This document shows positions 1 through 9,115 of a stretch of 64,000 nt of DNA, one piece after another. A program made the position numbers and the translations under genes. The DNA is taken from contig DAOLIT010000013.1 of the NCBI GenBank assembly GCA_035328405.1, forward strand, positions 22,792 through 86,791, in the 5' to 3' direction. Below the pieces are notes generated by a model. The model ran no database searches. It had not been told where the DNA came from and saw only the letters and a program-made list of their open reading frames with translations. This DNA comes from JAEUKA01 sp035328405 (GTDB lineage: Bacteria > Myxococcota_A > Polyangia > Palsa-1104 > JAEUJZ01). How positions within the stretch are numbered: the stretch's first letter is position 1; every line of letters starts with the position of its first letter.

Positions 1-1424
1 GAGCTGTATTCGCGGAAACTGTGGTTCAAGATGCCCGTGCCTCGTGTGTCCGTCAGAAATTCGCTGCGGTAGCCAATCAGACCACGCGACGGAACGACAA
101 ATTCGATGCGCGTGCGACCAGGCCCCGCCGGACCCATGTCTCGCATGCGGCCCGCGCGTCGCCCGAGTTTTTCGATGACGACACCGACGTACGGGTCATC
201 CACATCGACGAGCAAATCCTCATACGGTTCGAGTTTTCCGTCGGGTCCTTCGCGGAAAATGACCTGAGGCTGCGATACGCACAATTCAAATCCCTCGCGT
301 CGCATCGTTTCGATGAGGACCGAGAGGTGCAGCTCGCCGCGCCCAGACACTTTGAATGTGTCTGCGGATTCGGTTTCCTCGACGCGGAGGGCGACGTTCG
401 ATTTGATTTCTTTCCACAAACGCTCGCGGATGTTGCGGGTCGTGACGTAACGGCCCTCGCTGCCTGCAAAGGGTCCGTTGTTGGCGATGAACTGCATCGT
501 GATGGTGGGTTCATCGACGGTGAGCGGCGGCAAAAAAGTCGGTGTTTCGACCGATGTGATCGTTTCGCCGACATTGAGTTCGCCCATCCCCGTGACCGCC
601 ACAATGTCGCCAGCCATGGCCTCGCCGACCTCGAATCGCTTGAGCGCCTGAAACGCGAGCAGCTTGGCGACGCGAAACGTCTCGTTTTGGGCTTTGTGGT
701 TGATGAGCACGCGATCGCCCATCGAGATTTTTCCAGCCCGGATGCGACCGATGGCGACATAGCCCAAATAGTCGTCGTAATCGAGGGTGGCGACCTGCAT
801 GCAAAATGGCGCAGCCACGTCCGCTTCGGGCGGTGGTACTTGTTCGACAATCAAATCGAGCAGCGGCGACAGGTCTTTCTTTTCGTCGCTGAGGTCGCGA
901 ATCGCGTATCCAGACCGACCCGACGCATACATGACGGGGAAATCGAGTTGTTCCTCGCTGGCCTCGAGGGCACAGAACAAATCGAACACCGCGTTGAGCG
1001 TGCCTTGCGGATCGCAGCCCGCCCGGTCGATTTTGTTCACGACGACGATGGGGCGCAGGCCCAATTGGAATGCTTTTTTGGTGACGAAGCGGGTTTGCGG
1101 CAGCGGGCCTTCAAACGCATCGACCAAAAGCAGCACCGAATCGACCATGCGCAACACGCGCTCGACTTCGCCGCCAAAGTCGGCGTGGCCGGGCGTATCA
1201 ACGATGTTGATGCGCGTGCCTTTGTACGTGATCGCGGTGCATTTCGACAGAATGGTGATGCCGCGCTCGCGTTCGAGTTCGTTGCTGTCGAGGGCGCATT
1301 CGTGAATGACCTCACCTCGGCGGAAAGACCCCGCTTGTTTGAGCAAACCATCCACGAGGGTCGTTTTGCCATGATCTACGTGAGCGACGATGGCGATGTT
1401 GCGAACATCCGTTCTGTTGGGCAT
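1..1424 (-). CDS. typA: Ribosome-associated GTPase TypA/BipA (C-terminus outside window)
   Basis: Translational GTPase that binds the ribosome and supports growth under stress and 50S assembly. The reading frame starts at ATG 1424 (MPNRTDV) and stays open to the left edge, giving 474 codons of a family that is usually about 610 residues, so roughly the last 130 residues lie outside the window. G1 is HVDHGKTT at residues 15-22, followed by the switch II motif DTPGHADF and the base-recognition motif NKID near residue 130; EF-Tu domain 2 and the EF-G domain III/V-like region follow (GRGELHLSVLIE is seen). It is divergent from the methyltransferase gene at 1622. Assignment is firm; only the C-terminus is unseen. 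Confidence 0.95.
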   Translation of the reverse strand, partial: MPNRTDVRNIAIVAHVDHGKTTLVDGLLKQAGSFRRGEVIHECALDSNELERERGITILSKCTAITYKGTRINIVDTPGHADFGGEVERVLRMVDSVLLLVDAFEGPLPQTRFVTKKAFQLGLRPIVVVNKIDRAGCDPQGTLNAVFDLFCALEASEEQLDFPVMYASGRSGYAIRDLSDEKKDLSPLLDLIVEQVPPPEADVAAPFCMQVATLDYDDYLGYVAIGRIRAGKISMGDRVLINHKAQNETFRVAKLLAFQALKRFEVGEAMAGDIVAVTGMGELNVGETITSVETPTFLPPLTVDEPTITMQFIANNGPFAGSEGRYVTTRNIRERLWKEIKSNVALRVEETESADTFKVSGRGELHLSVLIETMRREGFELCVSQPQVIFREGPDGKLEPYEDLLVDVDDPYVGVVIEKLGRRAGRMRDMGPAGPGRTRIEFVVPSRGLIGYRSEFLTDTRGTGILNHSFREYS

Positions 1425-1537
1425 AGGGCGTAAAGCTCTCGGTGAAATCGATTGAAAAAGGGACCACGAGCCGACTCAAACGGGCGAGCCAAGCATAGAA
1501 GGCAAACAGCACCGCATGATACGATGACCGCCTCGCG

Positions 1538-1565
1538 TTGTGCGTGCGCGGTGCGGCTCTATAGC
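1538..1565 (+). promoter_or_regulatory. Sigma-70-like promoter for the methyltransferase gene
   Basis: TTGTGC at 1538-1543 and TATAGC at 1560-1565 are separated by 16 bases, pointing at the gene starting at 1622 with a leader of about 50 bases. It lies in the 197-base divergent region between typA and that gene. Spacing and hexamers are seen; activity is inferred. Confidence 0.4.
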
Positions 1566-1621
1566 ACGAAGGCGCACCGAACACGCCTTGGATTTTTTTG
1601 CAAACACACGGAGCGCGCACG

Positions 1622-2365
1622 ATGTCTCACAGCGAAAAAACAAACGTCACGGTGCTGGAAACCGCTCAAGGTCCCGACGGTGAAACGCTCGAACTTTGCC
1701 AATGGAAAGGTGGCTACATCGTTCGATCCGGGGACCGCGTGTTGCAAAGCAGCGCGGCACGTCGCAGCGAACGCGAACTTGTAAATGTCGGGCTGGTTCC
1801 GTTGCGCGATCGACAGGACATCACGGTGCTTTTGGCGGGGCTTGGAATGGGGCATGTGCTGTCCGCGCTGTTGGAAAGTCCGCGCGTCATTCGAGTCGAT
1901 GTCGTCGAACATTCGAGCGCGATCGTGGAATGGAACAAAACGCATTTTGTGACGCTGCACAAAGAACCTCCGCTGTCGGACCCACGCGTACATGTGCATA
2001 CAATGGGCTTGTCGCAGTATCTGCGGGCCTTTCGTTACAAGACGCTGCCGGACGTGAAACTGGAGGGAGACGGATATTTGGCGATTTTGCTCGACCTGGA
2101 CGAGGGGCCGAGCAAGCTGTTGCGGGCGGCGAATCAGGCGCTCTACACCGAAGACGGGCTGCAAGATTTGGAAGAAACGCTGCGCCCAGGAGGTGTGCTC
2201 GTGCTGTGGGCCGCTCAACGGGAAACGGAACTGATCGAGCGGCTAAAAGAGCGGTACCAAAACATCGCCGAAGTCGTGGTGCCGGTGGATATCGAGGACT
2301 CGCCCGGCTTGGATTACATCTACCGAGCCCGGCGCAAAGCCCAGCGCGCTCGCGCCCTTGCCTGA
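1622..2365 (+). CDS. Spermidine synthase-like SAM-dependent methyltransferase
   Basis: Protein of 247 residues with a class I Rossmann fold of the spermidine-synthase-like type. Seen features are the glycine-rich LLAGLGMGHVLSALLE segment (motif I), VDVVEHSSAIVEWNK (acidic loop that would contact the cofactor ribose) and the acidic LLDLDEGPS strand end, followed by EETLRPGGVLVLWAA, a typical post-IV segment. ATG 1622 is chosen because GGAG lies 8 bases upstream; an in-frame TTG 24 bases earlier has no such signal. True spermidine synthases carry a different polyamine-binding signature, so the substrate is unknown and an aminopropyl transfer role should not be assumed. It converges with the FGE-like lipoprotein gene, 16 bases away. 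Confidence 0.75.
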   Translation: MSHSEKTNVTVLETAQGPDGETLELCQWKGGYIVRSGDRVLQSSAARRSERELVNVGLVPLRDRQDITVLLAGLGMGHVLSALLESPRVIRVDVVEHSSAIVEWNKTHFVTLHKEPPLSDPRVHVHTMGLSQYLRAFRYKTLPDVKLEGDGYLAILLDLDEGPSKLLRAANQALYTEDGLQDLEETLRPGGVLVLWAAQRETELIERLKERYQNIAEVVVPVDIEDSPGLDYIYRARRKAQRARALA

Positions 2366-2368
2366 AGC

Positions 2369-2383
2369 AACCGGTTGCCGGTT
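2369..2383. terminator. Short palindrome between convergent genes
   Basis: AACCGG and CCGGTT form a perfect 6-bp stem with a TTG loop exactly between the stop codons of the two convergent genes. No T-run follows on either strand, so it is at best a weak bidirectional terminator. Confidence 0.25.
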
Positions 2384-3305
2384 ACTGCGGAAAGATGCAG
2401 CGGGCCCCTTGGTTGTCGCTGCGGGCGACTTCCGGGGTGTGGAAATCGCGGAAAAACGTGGTGAGTTCTTGGAATCTGCTGGATTTGTAACTTCCGCCGC
2501 GACGGCTGCGCAAAAAACCTGTGATCGGACCGATCGGATCGACACATCCCGAAGCGCAATCTTGGTAGGCCGTTTCTGAGTAGTTGTCTGTCACCCACTC
2601 CCACACGTTTCCCGCCAAGTCCACCGCCGAAAAAGGCGAAGACAGTTGCGCGCCTTTTCGGTTTTCGGGTGTCGCGGGCCAGGGGCGATCGGGGCAATTT
2701 CCTCCTCCGTCATAGTTGAGCGCCGTGCCGCAACCCAGCGGTTGGACATTGCCCCATGGATACAGCCGAGCGTCGCGGCCTCGAGCGAGTTTTTCCCACT
2801 CGGCCTCCGTCGGAAGTCGGCCTCCCAGAAAGCGACACGCGGCCAGGGCCTCAGACCACAAAAGACACGTCATCGGCATCGTTTCCTGTGCAGCAGGAAC
2901 GTCGGTCCACGTCGCCAAGTCGGCGCTGCAACGCAGGTCGTGGGACGCTGGGCACCCACCTTGTGCGATGCACTGTCGGTACTGGCCGACTTGCAGCTCG
3001 GTCACGCTGGCGCAAAAGCCGTGGTCGATGACCACCGTGTGCCTGGGTTGCGCGTTTTTGTCGCAATCGGTTTCGTCCGCGTTGCAGCCGCGCTCAAACG
3101 GGCCTGAGCCGACGTACACGCTTCCTGCCGGGCAAACAGGCTCTTGACACACAAAGTGGCGGCAAGCGTGTTTGGGGGCCAACGACGCGCAATCGTCATC
3201 GGTGCGACAAGGTGTTTCGGACGAACTTTCCGGGCTGCACGCAGGCACGCACAAGAAAACCAACAGGCACACGGCAAACCGGGCAGGCGGGAAATCGAGG
3301 CTCAC
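2382..3305 (-). CDS. FGE-sulfatase (SUMF1)-domain lipoprotein
   Basis: Secreted protein with the formylglycine-generating-enzyme fold, a family that also contains many non-catalytic envelope proteins in myxobacteria. The start used is GTG 3305, 4 bases after the der stop, because it gives a signal peptide ending in a lipobox-like VPAC; another GTG at 3332 adds nine residues. A Cys-rich stretch (about residues 20-60) precedes the domain core: GGRLPTEAEWEKLARG, AVDLAGNVWEWVTDNY and SRRGGSYKS are hallmark segments. The catalytic Cys pair of true FGE enzymes was not recognised, so a structural or binding role is as likely as sulfatase activation; no sulfatase gene is adjacent. Third gene of the era-der operon by position. 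Confidence 0.75.
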   Translation of the reverse strand: MSLDFPPARFAVCLLVFLCVPACSPESSSETPCRTDDDCASLAPKHACRHFVCQEPVCPAGSVYVGSGPFERGCNADETDCDKNAQPRHTVVIDHGFCASVTELQVGQYRQCIAQGGCPASHDLRCSADLATWTDVPAAQETMPMTCLLWSEALAACRFLGGRLPTEAEWEKLARGRDARLYPWGNVQPLGCGTALNYDGGGNCPDRPWPATPENRKGAQLSSPFSAVDLAGNVWEWVTDNYSETAYQDCASGCVDPIGPITGFLRSRRGGSYKSSRFQELTTFFRDFHTPEVARSDNQGARCIFPQ

Positions 3306-3309
3306 GCGG

Positions 3310-4857
3310 TCATTGTCTGCGCGTCTTGGCACGAGCGATCAGGCGAATCGGTGTGCCGTCGAAGCCGAACGTCTCCCGAAGCTGGTTTTGCAAGTACCGA
3401 TGGTAGGAAAAATGCACACCTTGCGGGAAATTCACCGACAGCACAAACGTCGGCGGCTTGGTCTGCGCCTGGGTGATGTAATAGAGCCGAATCGGCTTGC
3501 CCTGATACAGCGGCGGCGGGTGTTTTTCGACGATTCCGGCAAAAAAGCGGTTGAGCGCGCCGGTTTTGACGCGGCTCGCGTACGACTTGTAACAGCGCGT
3601 CGCCTCGTCGAGAAGTTTCAGCACGCCGTGTCGCGTGTGCGCCGAACACCACAATCTGTGCGCCCACGGCACAAATTGCAGCTTGCGGGACAGCTCGGCT
3701 TCCAGCTGCTTACGCTCGGCGGGTTTGAGCAGGTCGCTTTTGTTGAGCACCAAAAGAAGCACGCGGCCCGTCTCGTGAACGAGCCCCGCAATCCGCGCAT
3801 CCATTTCGCCGACACCTTCTTTTGCGTCGATGACCAAACAGACCACATCGGCACGTTCGATCGCTTTTTCAGCCATCGACATTGCGATGCGATCGCACGG
3901 CTCGTGAACGCGCACGCGGCGACGGATGCCGGCTGTGTCGATCAAGGAAAAGCGCTGCTTTTTGAAATGGATCGGCGTGTCAATCGGGTCGCGCGTGGTG
4001 CCCGGAGTCGAATCCACGAGCATGCGTTCCTCGCCGCACAGTGCGTTGACCAGCGACGATTTTCCCGCGTTTGGGCGGCCACACAACGCAATGCGGATTT
4101 CGTCGCGAGACAGGTCGGCTTCACTTTCGGAAAGCGGGCCTATGTCTTCGGCGATGTCTTCGGCACCGTCGGGGATTTCGTCTTCTGAAACTCCGTCTGC
4201 GCCGGTTTCCGGTTGCGCAAACGCGGTCTCATTGACTCCATCGTCCGACGCGGTTTCTTCCTCGGCTTGAGTGCGATCGTGTGTGGTTGTTGCGGGTGCG
4301 GTGTGGGTCGCCGTGGTTTCCTCTTTGCCCAACCGTTCGACGATGGCCTCGAGCAGTTCAGGCAAATTGCGGCCGTGTGCCGCCGAGATCCCGAAGACGT
4401 GCTCGGCCCCGAGCGGATACACATCTGTGAGCGCCGCCTCATGCTTGGCACCGTCGATTTTGTTGAGCACCAAAAGGATCGGTTTTCCCAGGCGACGCAG
4501 CTTTGCCAAAATCTCGCGATCGGGCGGCAAAAGGCCCTCATGACCGTCAAGAACGAGGAGCACAACCTCGGCTTCTTGCAGCGCGAGTTCAGCCTGTTTT
4601 CGCATGCCTTGCGTGAGGCTGTCTTTGGCACCGAAATCGAGACCGCCGGTATCGACGACGCGAAATCGAACACCATCGTATTCGCACATTCCGTATCGTC
4701 GGTCACGGGTCACGCCGGGCTGGTCTTCGACAATGGCGTAATGGCTTTGCGTGAGCCGATTGAACAGCGTGGATTTTCCGACGTTGGGCCGTCCGCACAG
4801 CGCGACAACTTTTTGCGAACGGTCGAGTTCCACCAACGGAGCAGGCTTGTTTTTCAT
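3310..4857 (-). CDS. der: Ribosome assembly GTPase Der (EngA)
   Basis: Double-GTPase factor for 50S subunit maturation. Two G domains in tandem are seen: GRPNVGKS at residues 22-29 and GRPNAGKS at about 262-269, each followed by DTGG/DTAG and NKID/NKSD motifs, then a C-terminal KH-like domain (HPPPLYQGKPIRLYYITQ). At 515 residues it is longer than the usual 440-490 because of a strongly acidic, Thr/Glu-rich linker of about 70 residues between the G domains (about 185-255). The start codon overlaps the era stop as ATGA (4857-4854), so the two ribosome-assembly GTPases are translationally coupled. Confidence 0.96.
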   Translation of the reverse strand: MKNKPAPLVELDRSQKVVALCGRPNVGKSTLFNRLTQSHYAIVEDQPGVTRDRRYGMCEYDGVRFRVVDTGGLDFGAKDSLTQGMRKQAELALQEAEVVLLVLDGHEGLLPPDREILAKLRRLGKPILLVLNKIDGAKHEAALTDVYPLGAEHVFGISAAHGRNLPELLEAIVERLGKEETTATHTAPATTTHDRTQAEEETASDDGVNETAFAQPETGADGVSEDEIPDGAEDIAEDIGPLSESEADLSRDEIRIALCGRPNAGKSSLVNALCGEERMLVDSTPGTTRDPIDTPIHFKKQRFSLIDTAGIRRRVRVHEPCDRIAMSMAEKAIERADVVCLVIDAKEGVGEMDARIAGLVHETGRVLLLVLNKSDLLKPAERKQLEAELSRKLQFVPWAHRLWCSAHTRHGVLKLLDEATRCYKSYASRVKTGALNRFFAGIVEKHPPPLYQGKPIRLYYITQAQTKPPTFVLSVNFPQGVHFSYHRYLQNQLRETFGFDGTPIRLIARAKTRRQ

Positions 4858-6041
4858 CGCGGTGACTCCGGTTGGGACTCGGTTTTTGCCACGCGCTTTC
4901 CGTCGGTTTTTGGTTTGCGTTTTGCGTTCGTTTTTGGTTTGCGTTTTTCGTCGGGCTTCGTCAGAAGTCGATCCTGTTCGTAGCCCATGTTTCGCAGGCC
5001 GGCGGGCGTTTGCGACCAGCTTTCATCGACCCGGACGAACAAAAATAGATGCGCTGGACAACCGAGCAATTCGGAAGCTTTTTGCCGCGCTCGTATGCCG
5101 ATGTCGCGAATCATTTGACCATGTTCACCGACGAGAATTTTCTTTTGTCCGGGTTTTTCAACGTGGATCGTTGCGTCGATGGAAATCGACAGACGCTGGC
5201 CTTTTTGCGGACCGCGCTGAGCGATTTTTTCTTCCCATTTATCGACCGTGACAGCGACGGAATAGGGAATCTCTTTCTCGGTCGCCAAAAACACCTGCTC
5301 ACGCACAAATTCGGCCAGCAAAAAACGCTCAGGTCTATCGGTCAGCAGGTCTTTTTCAAACAGACGGTCGCTTGGGGGCAAAAACGCGACCATTTCTTGT
5401 ACGAGTCGGTTCACTCCGTCGCCCGTCTGTGCCGAAATCGGGACAATCGGCACGCCGGGCAGTTTTTTGGACAGTGCTTCGATCAGAGGCAGAAGTTGTC
5501 GTTTGTCGCCGAGCAGGTCGGTTTTGTTGATGGCGACCAGGAGTTTTTTCGACAGGCCCGCAAGCTGTTGCGCGATTTGCTCGTCGGCAGAAGCGAGCGC
5601 GGGTGGAAGTTTCTCAGTCGGTTTTTTCGATGTAGTCGTATGTGGGGGCTTGACCGGCGCACTTTTTTGTGGCTGCACCAAAAACACCACCAATTCAACG
5701 CCGTCAATCGCCTGCTGAGCCTCTTCCATCATGAAGCGGTTGAGCGCGGTGCGACCTTTGAGAGAAGTCAGGTGCAAACCGGGTGTATCGACGAGCGCAA
5801 CCTGTGCCGTTGGCAAATGGAGCACACCCAAAATGCGATCGCGCGTGGTTTGGGGCTTGGGGCTCACAATCGACAGGTGTTGACCCAAAATTTGGTTGAG
5901 AAGCGTGGATTTTCCGACGTTGGGTCGTCCACAAAGCGCAACAAAACCTGCGCGAAACGGCGTTGAATCCTTCGCCACGGAAGGGTTCTGGGCGGCTGGG
6001 CTTGTAGAAGTGTGTGGCGTGAGCGGGGGCGAGAGCGGCAT
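4854..6041 (-). CDS. era: GTPase Era
   Basis: Essential GTPase that binds the 3' end of 16S rRNA during 30S maturation. G1 is GRPNVGKS at residues 38-45, with DTPG and NKTD motifs, and the C-terminal KH domain is recognisable from the GEHGQMIRDIGIRARQ segment. At 395 residues it exceeds the usual ~300: there is a Pro/Ser N-terminal extension of about 30 residues, a Lys/Pro/Thr insert near 130-155 inside the G domain, and a basic tail with KRKPKT repeated. The tail is encoded by short near-identical DNA repeats around 4890-4955. First gene of era-der-FGE lipoprotein. Confidence 0.95.
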   Translation of the reverse strand: MPLSPPLTPHTSTSPAAQNPSVAKDSTPFRAGFVALCGRPNVGKSTLLNQILGQHLSIVSPKPQTTRDRILGVLHLPTAQVALVDTPGLHLTSLKGRTALNRFMMEEAQQAIDGVELVVFLVQPQKSAPVKPPHTTTSKKPTEKLPPALASADEQIAQQLAGLSKKLLVAINKTDLLGDKRQLLPLIEALSKKLPGVPIVPISAQTGDGVNRLVQEMVAFLPPSDRLFEKDLLTDRPERFLLAEFVREQVFLATEKEIPYSVAVTVDKWEEKIAQRGPQKGQRLSISIDATIHVEKPGQKKILVGEHGQMIRDIGIRARQKASELLGCPAHLFLFVRVDESWSQTPAGLRNMGYEQDRLLTKPDEKRKPKTNAKRKPKTDGKRVAKTESQPESPR

Positions 6042-6157
6042 GGGCCGGCCTCATATCACAACGAGACAAGCCCACGCGGATTTTCGTCAGATCCTGTCTT
6101 GAGTGACATGCACAGCGGAAGGAAAACGAAGGCAGAAAGGCCTGACAGAAGTGTGGG

Positions 6158-6856
6158 TTACGAGCCAGTTCGGAAAAGCGCGGGGTCGAGTTTCTCGTCG
6201 AGCGACGCTTCTTCCACGTCAATAGAAACCCGATAATTGAGCGCGGTGTTGTCGATCTCGACGTGCGCGGGCACCGATCGGCCTTGCACTTCTTTGAAGT
6301 GCTGGCAGCGAATCGTGCGTTCGTTTTCGACCACGCGCAGCTCGCCCACTTTCAGATCGACGTACTTTTTGTGCGACGGATGAACGGGTTCCAGGTCGTA
6401 CATCGCAGACAAATCGGCACCGATCGAAAGCAGCACTTTTTGCTGCAAACTGCTGTCCGATCCGGCCAGGCTCGTCACGACTTTCACGTCGCCGCCTACC
6501 TTGATGAGGTCAAACAGCGTGATGCCTCCGGGGCCAATCGCTTTCAAACGGAAGCGATCAGGACGTTCGACGGCCAGCATGCCTCGCACGGTGATTTGTT
6601 CGCGGCCATCTCCTTTGGCTGCGTCGATCGAAACCCGATGCACGGCTCGCATCGTTCCCCATCGGATGTCCAACACTGGCTGCACCGACGGGCCTTTGAT
6701 GATGATGGGCTTGTTCGACTTGTCGCACCCCCCCGCACCTTGCAATACAACTCCCGAGCCCGCCAGGAGCAAGCCCAAACATAGCCAGCGCAGCGTGCCA
6801 CGCGGCCTCACAGCCACCACTTGCGCAAGGTCTGCGCGCGAAACCGTTTTGTCCAT
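6158..6856 (-). CDS. LolB/DUF4292-like outer-membrane lipoprotein
   Basis: Lipoprotein of 232 residues. The start is ATG 6856, 2 bases after the glycosyltransferase stop; the frame is open further upstream but that part overlaps the neighbour. A signal peptide (LRWLCLGLLLAGSGVVLQG) ends in AGGC with Cys44 as the lipidation site. The rest is predicted beta-rich (DIRWGTMRAVHRVSIDA, RDRFRL-type strands) and resembles the LolA/LolB-like fold used for lipoprotein or hydrophobic ligand binding. Family membership is a judgement from pattern, not a database match. Coupling to the glycosyltransferase suggests a shared cell-envelope task. Confidence 0.5.
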   Translation of the reverse strand: MDKTVSRADLAQVVAVRPRGTLRWLCLGLLLAGSGVVLQGAGGCDKSNKPIIIKGPSVQPVLDIRWGTMRAVHRVSIDAAKGDGREQITVRGMLAVERPDRFRLKAIGPGGITLFDLIKVGGDVKVVTSLAGSDSSLQQKVLLSIGADLSAMYDLEPVHPSHKKYVDLKVGELRVVENERTIRCQHFKEVQGRSVPAHVEIDNTALNYRVSIDVEEASLDEKLDPALFRTGS

Positions 6857-6858
6857 GC

Positions 6859-7611
6859 TCACAGGGCCTCCGTCATTCCTTGGGGCACAGCGCCCGCCTC
6901 TTGGTCCACCCGCCACAGCGGCGAGCCAATCACCAACCGGAGCACCCGCAACGTGTCTTCCCAATTGCGGAAATGGCTGCGGTGCCCGTCTTTGTAAATC
7001 GTTGCAATCGGAATTTCGACGAGCGGCACGTTCAGTTTGGCTGCCCACAACAGAATTTCCGTTTCCGTATCAAACCGCCGCGTCGTCAACGGCAGAGAAA
7101 AAAGTCGGTGCGGATAAATCCGAAAACCCGACTGCGTGTCGCGGTGACGGCGTCCAGCGAAGAGTGAAATCCAAAACGTCGAAATGCGATTTCCCACGCG
7201 GCTGCGTCGGGGCATGACGGTTGGATCGAAATCTCGCACGCCGATGACAAGACTTTCTGGATGTTCATCGTGTGCTTTTAGCAACCGCACCAGCTCTGCG
7301 CTGTCGTGCTGGCCGTCTGCATCCATCGTCACAAGCGCCGAAAGCCCGCGTTTTTGCGCAAAAGCGAAACCCGTTTGGATTGCGGCACCCTTCCCTCGAT
7401 TTTCCGAGTGACGCAACACTTCGGCCCCTGCTTTTGCCGCACATTCAGCGGTTTTGTCCGCGCTGCCGTCGTCCACGACCAGCACCGCCAGGCCTTGCGC
7501 TTTCACGTTCGAGACCACTTCCCCAACGGTCTTTTCCGCATGGAACGCGGGGATGAGGACCCAAGGTGTCGTTTGTCGAGTCGAATCGGTCATCGCAAGA
7601 GGCCCCAGCAT
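6859..7611 (-). CDS. Family 2 glycosyltransferase (dolichol-P-mannose synthase-like)
   Basis: GT-A fold transferase of 250 residues that would move a nucleotide-sugar residue to a lipid phosphate or glycan. VVDDGS at about residues 45-50 and the metal-binding DAD at 97-99 (TMDADGQHD) are the canonical motifs; the later RDTQSGFRIY and RFDTETEILLWA segments match the DPM1/polyprenol-phosphate type. It lacks C-terminal membrane segments, so it would be a soluble or peripheral enzyme. An alternative start is ATG 7593. It precedes the LolB-like lipoprotein by 2 bases. Confidence 0.85.
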   Translation of the reverse strand: MLGPLAMTDSTRQTTPWVLIPAFHAEKTVGEVVSNVKAQGLAVLVVDDGSADKTAECAAKAGAEVLRHSENRGKGAAIQTGFAFAQKRGLSALVTMDADGQHDSAELVRLLKAHDEHPESLVIGVRDFDPTVMPRRSRVGNRISTFWISLFAGRRHRDTQSGFRIYPHRLFSLPLTTRRFDTETEILLWAAKLNVPLVEIPIATIYKDGHRSHFRNWEDTLRVLRLVIGSPLWRVDQEAGAVPQGMTEAL

Positions 7612-7888
7612 ATCACGGCCTCTCTACGGAAAAAAGCTGTGCTCCCCGGCACAAGTCGGCCCGGTTGTCGGTTTGAAGAGTCTTGCATTTTCGAGACGAA
7701 ACTTTGTTTTTAGCAAAATCGCAAGGTTCTATTCGGTTTGACAAAGTGCGGGAACTTTGCGGAAACAACGCCCACTAAACAGCAGTGATGTTCGACGGCC
7801 AGGCCCGAAATGTTGGGGTTTGGTGATGTGCAAGCAACTCAGTGTCTGTCTCAGGTTCGCATTGACCCTTTTCAACGGAGTTTTTCCC

Positions 7889-9115
7889 ATGAAACGGCAA
7901 CATCCATCTTGCAAAGTGCTCACCTTGGCGGTTTTTTCATTCGGGATGCTTCTTTCGGGTTGCAGCAATCGCTATGCACGGCCCGACTCGGTGACGTCTC
8001 AGACGGCGCATAAAGTCGAGACGATCGAAATGGATGAGCTGCACATCACGGTTGGCAAAAATGCGTCGGGCGGCCTCGGGATCGAAGACGGGTTTGACGT
8101 ATATGACGCTCCGACGCTGTTTCAAGAAGCCAGTGCTCTGTTCGACGCCGAGAAATACGCCGAGGCTGCCGAGAAATACGAAAAACTGGCGATCGAATTT
8201 GAAGACAGCGCGTGGGTGCCTCCGTCGCTGTTTAACGCCGCGCTCAGTCTGGAAGTACTCGGCAAATTTTCCGATGCAGCGGTTCGGTACAAGCGTGTGT
8301 TTTCAGCTTTTCCGTCGAGCAAACAGGCAAAGGAAGCGGGCGTTCGGCAGGCTGCATGTCTGGCTGAACTCGCGCAGTGGGTGCAATCCGCAGAAGTCCT
8401 TGCGCAATTGGAACAGCGCGACGATTTGAATGTGGCGGAACGGCTCGAGACGATCGCGCGGCACGGTTTGGCCCTGTTCGAGATGAAAGATTTGGGCGGT
8501 GCCGACGCCAAGTTCCAAAAAGCACTCGCACTTTACGAGGCGCGCAAAGCCGAAGAAGCGCCGCCGAACACCTTTTTCGTCGCGATGTCGCAGTTTTATG
8601 TGGCGCACGTGGCGCACTTGCGTTTTCGCGACTTGCCGTTGCGCTTGCCGCAAAAACAGCTTGCGCTCGACGTGGACACCAAAGCCAAAGCGTTTCTTTT
8701 GGCGAACAACAAATACGTCGAAGCGATCAAACTCAAAAATCCGACGTGGGCGACGGCAGCCGGGTATCACGTCGGTACGCTGTATCGAGACCTGTACGAC
8801 TCGATGCTCGGCGCGCCCGTTCCCAAGGAGCTAGAAAAAAATGGCTCGAAAGTGCTGTACGACTTGCTACTGAGAGGACAGCTTCGCGGACTTTTGACTT
8901 CTGCGAAAAACGTCCTCGAGAGCAACGTGAAAATGGCCGATCGGCTTGGCGTCAAAAACGGTTGGACCGAACGATCGAACGAACAGTTGGCAGAGCTCGA
9001 CCGGTTGATCGGAGGTTTGGACGATCCGCCCGCCAATTCGGAAACGTCGCCGACATCGCCTACCCGACCGAATCGGCCAGCGCCAGAACAGGCAAAACAG
9101 CGCGCTACGTTGTGA
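7889..9115 (+). CDS. TPR-repeat lipoprotein
   Basis: Lipoprotein of 408 residues. ATG 7889 has CGGAG 8 bases upstream; the frame continues further up but without a signal. The signal peptide ends in LLSGC with Cys25. From about residue 70 the protein is helical with TPR-like pairs (LFDAEKYAEAAEKYEKLAIE; FNAALSLEVLGKFSDAAVRY), typical of outer-membrane-associated scaffold proteins. The C-terminus is Pro/Thr-rich and overlaps the end of the convergent rhomboid gene by 11 bases. The 277-base upstream region holds a perfect TTGACA at 7738 but no convincing -10 at the right distance. Specific function unknown. Confidence 0.75.
   Translation: MKRQHPSCKVLTLAVFSFGMLLSGCSNRYARPDSVTSQTAHKVETIEMDELHITVGKNASGGLGIEDGFDVYDAPTLFQEASALFDAEKYAEAAEKYEKLAIEFEDSAWVPPSLFNAALSLEVLGKFSDAAVRYKRVFSAFPSSKQAKEAGVRQAACLAELAQWVQSAEVLAQLEQRDDLNVAERLETIARHGLALFEMKDLGGADAKFQKALALYEARKAEEAPPNTFFVAMSQFYVAHVAHLRFRDLPLRLPQKQLALDVDTKAKAFLLANNKYVEAIKLKNPTWATAAGYHVGTLYRDLYDSMLGAPVPKELEKNGSKVLYDLLLRGQLRGLLTSAKNVLESNVKMADRLGVKNGWTERSNEQLAELDRLIGGLDDPPANSETSPTSPTRPNRPAPEQAKQRATL

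Noticed and set aside
21..1433. Long plus-strand frame opposite typA
   Set aside because: It is the antisense of the typA coding region; the minus-strand product carries all GTPase motifs.
1569..1599. Rho-independent terminator (AAGGCG...CGCCTT followed by T7)
   Set aside because: The predicted transcription start (about 1572) falls inside the left arm and no upstream gene is on this strand, so it would have nothing to terminate.
3172..4188. Long plus-strand frame opposite der
   Set aside because: Antisense shadow of der; its product shows no domain and an unnatural His/Arg/Phe-rich composition.
8857..8868. Second copy of the inverted-repeat arm (12 matching bases of the 25-bp arm)
   Set aside because: It lies in the coding frame of the TPR lipoprotein, has no second arm and is short enough to occur by chance.
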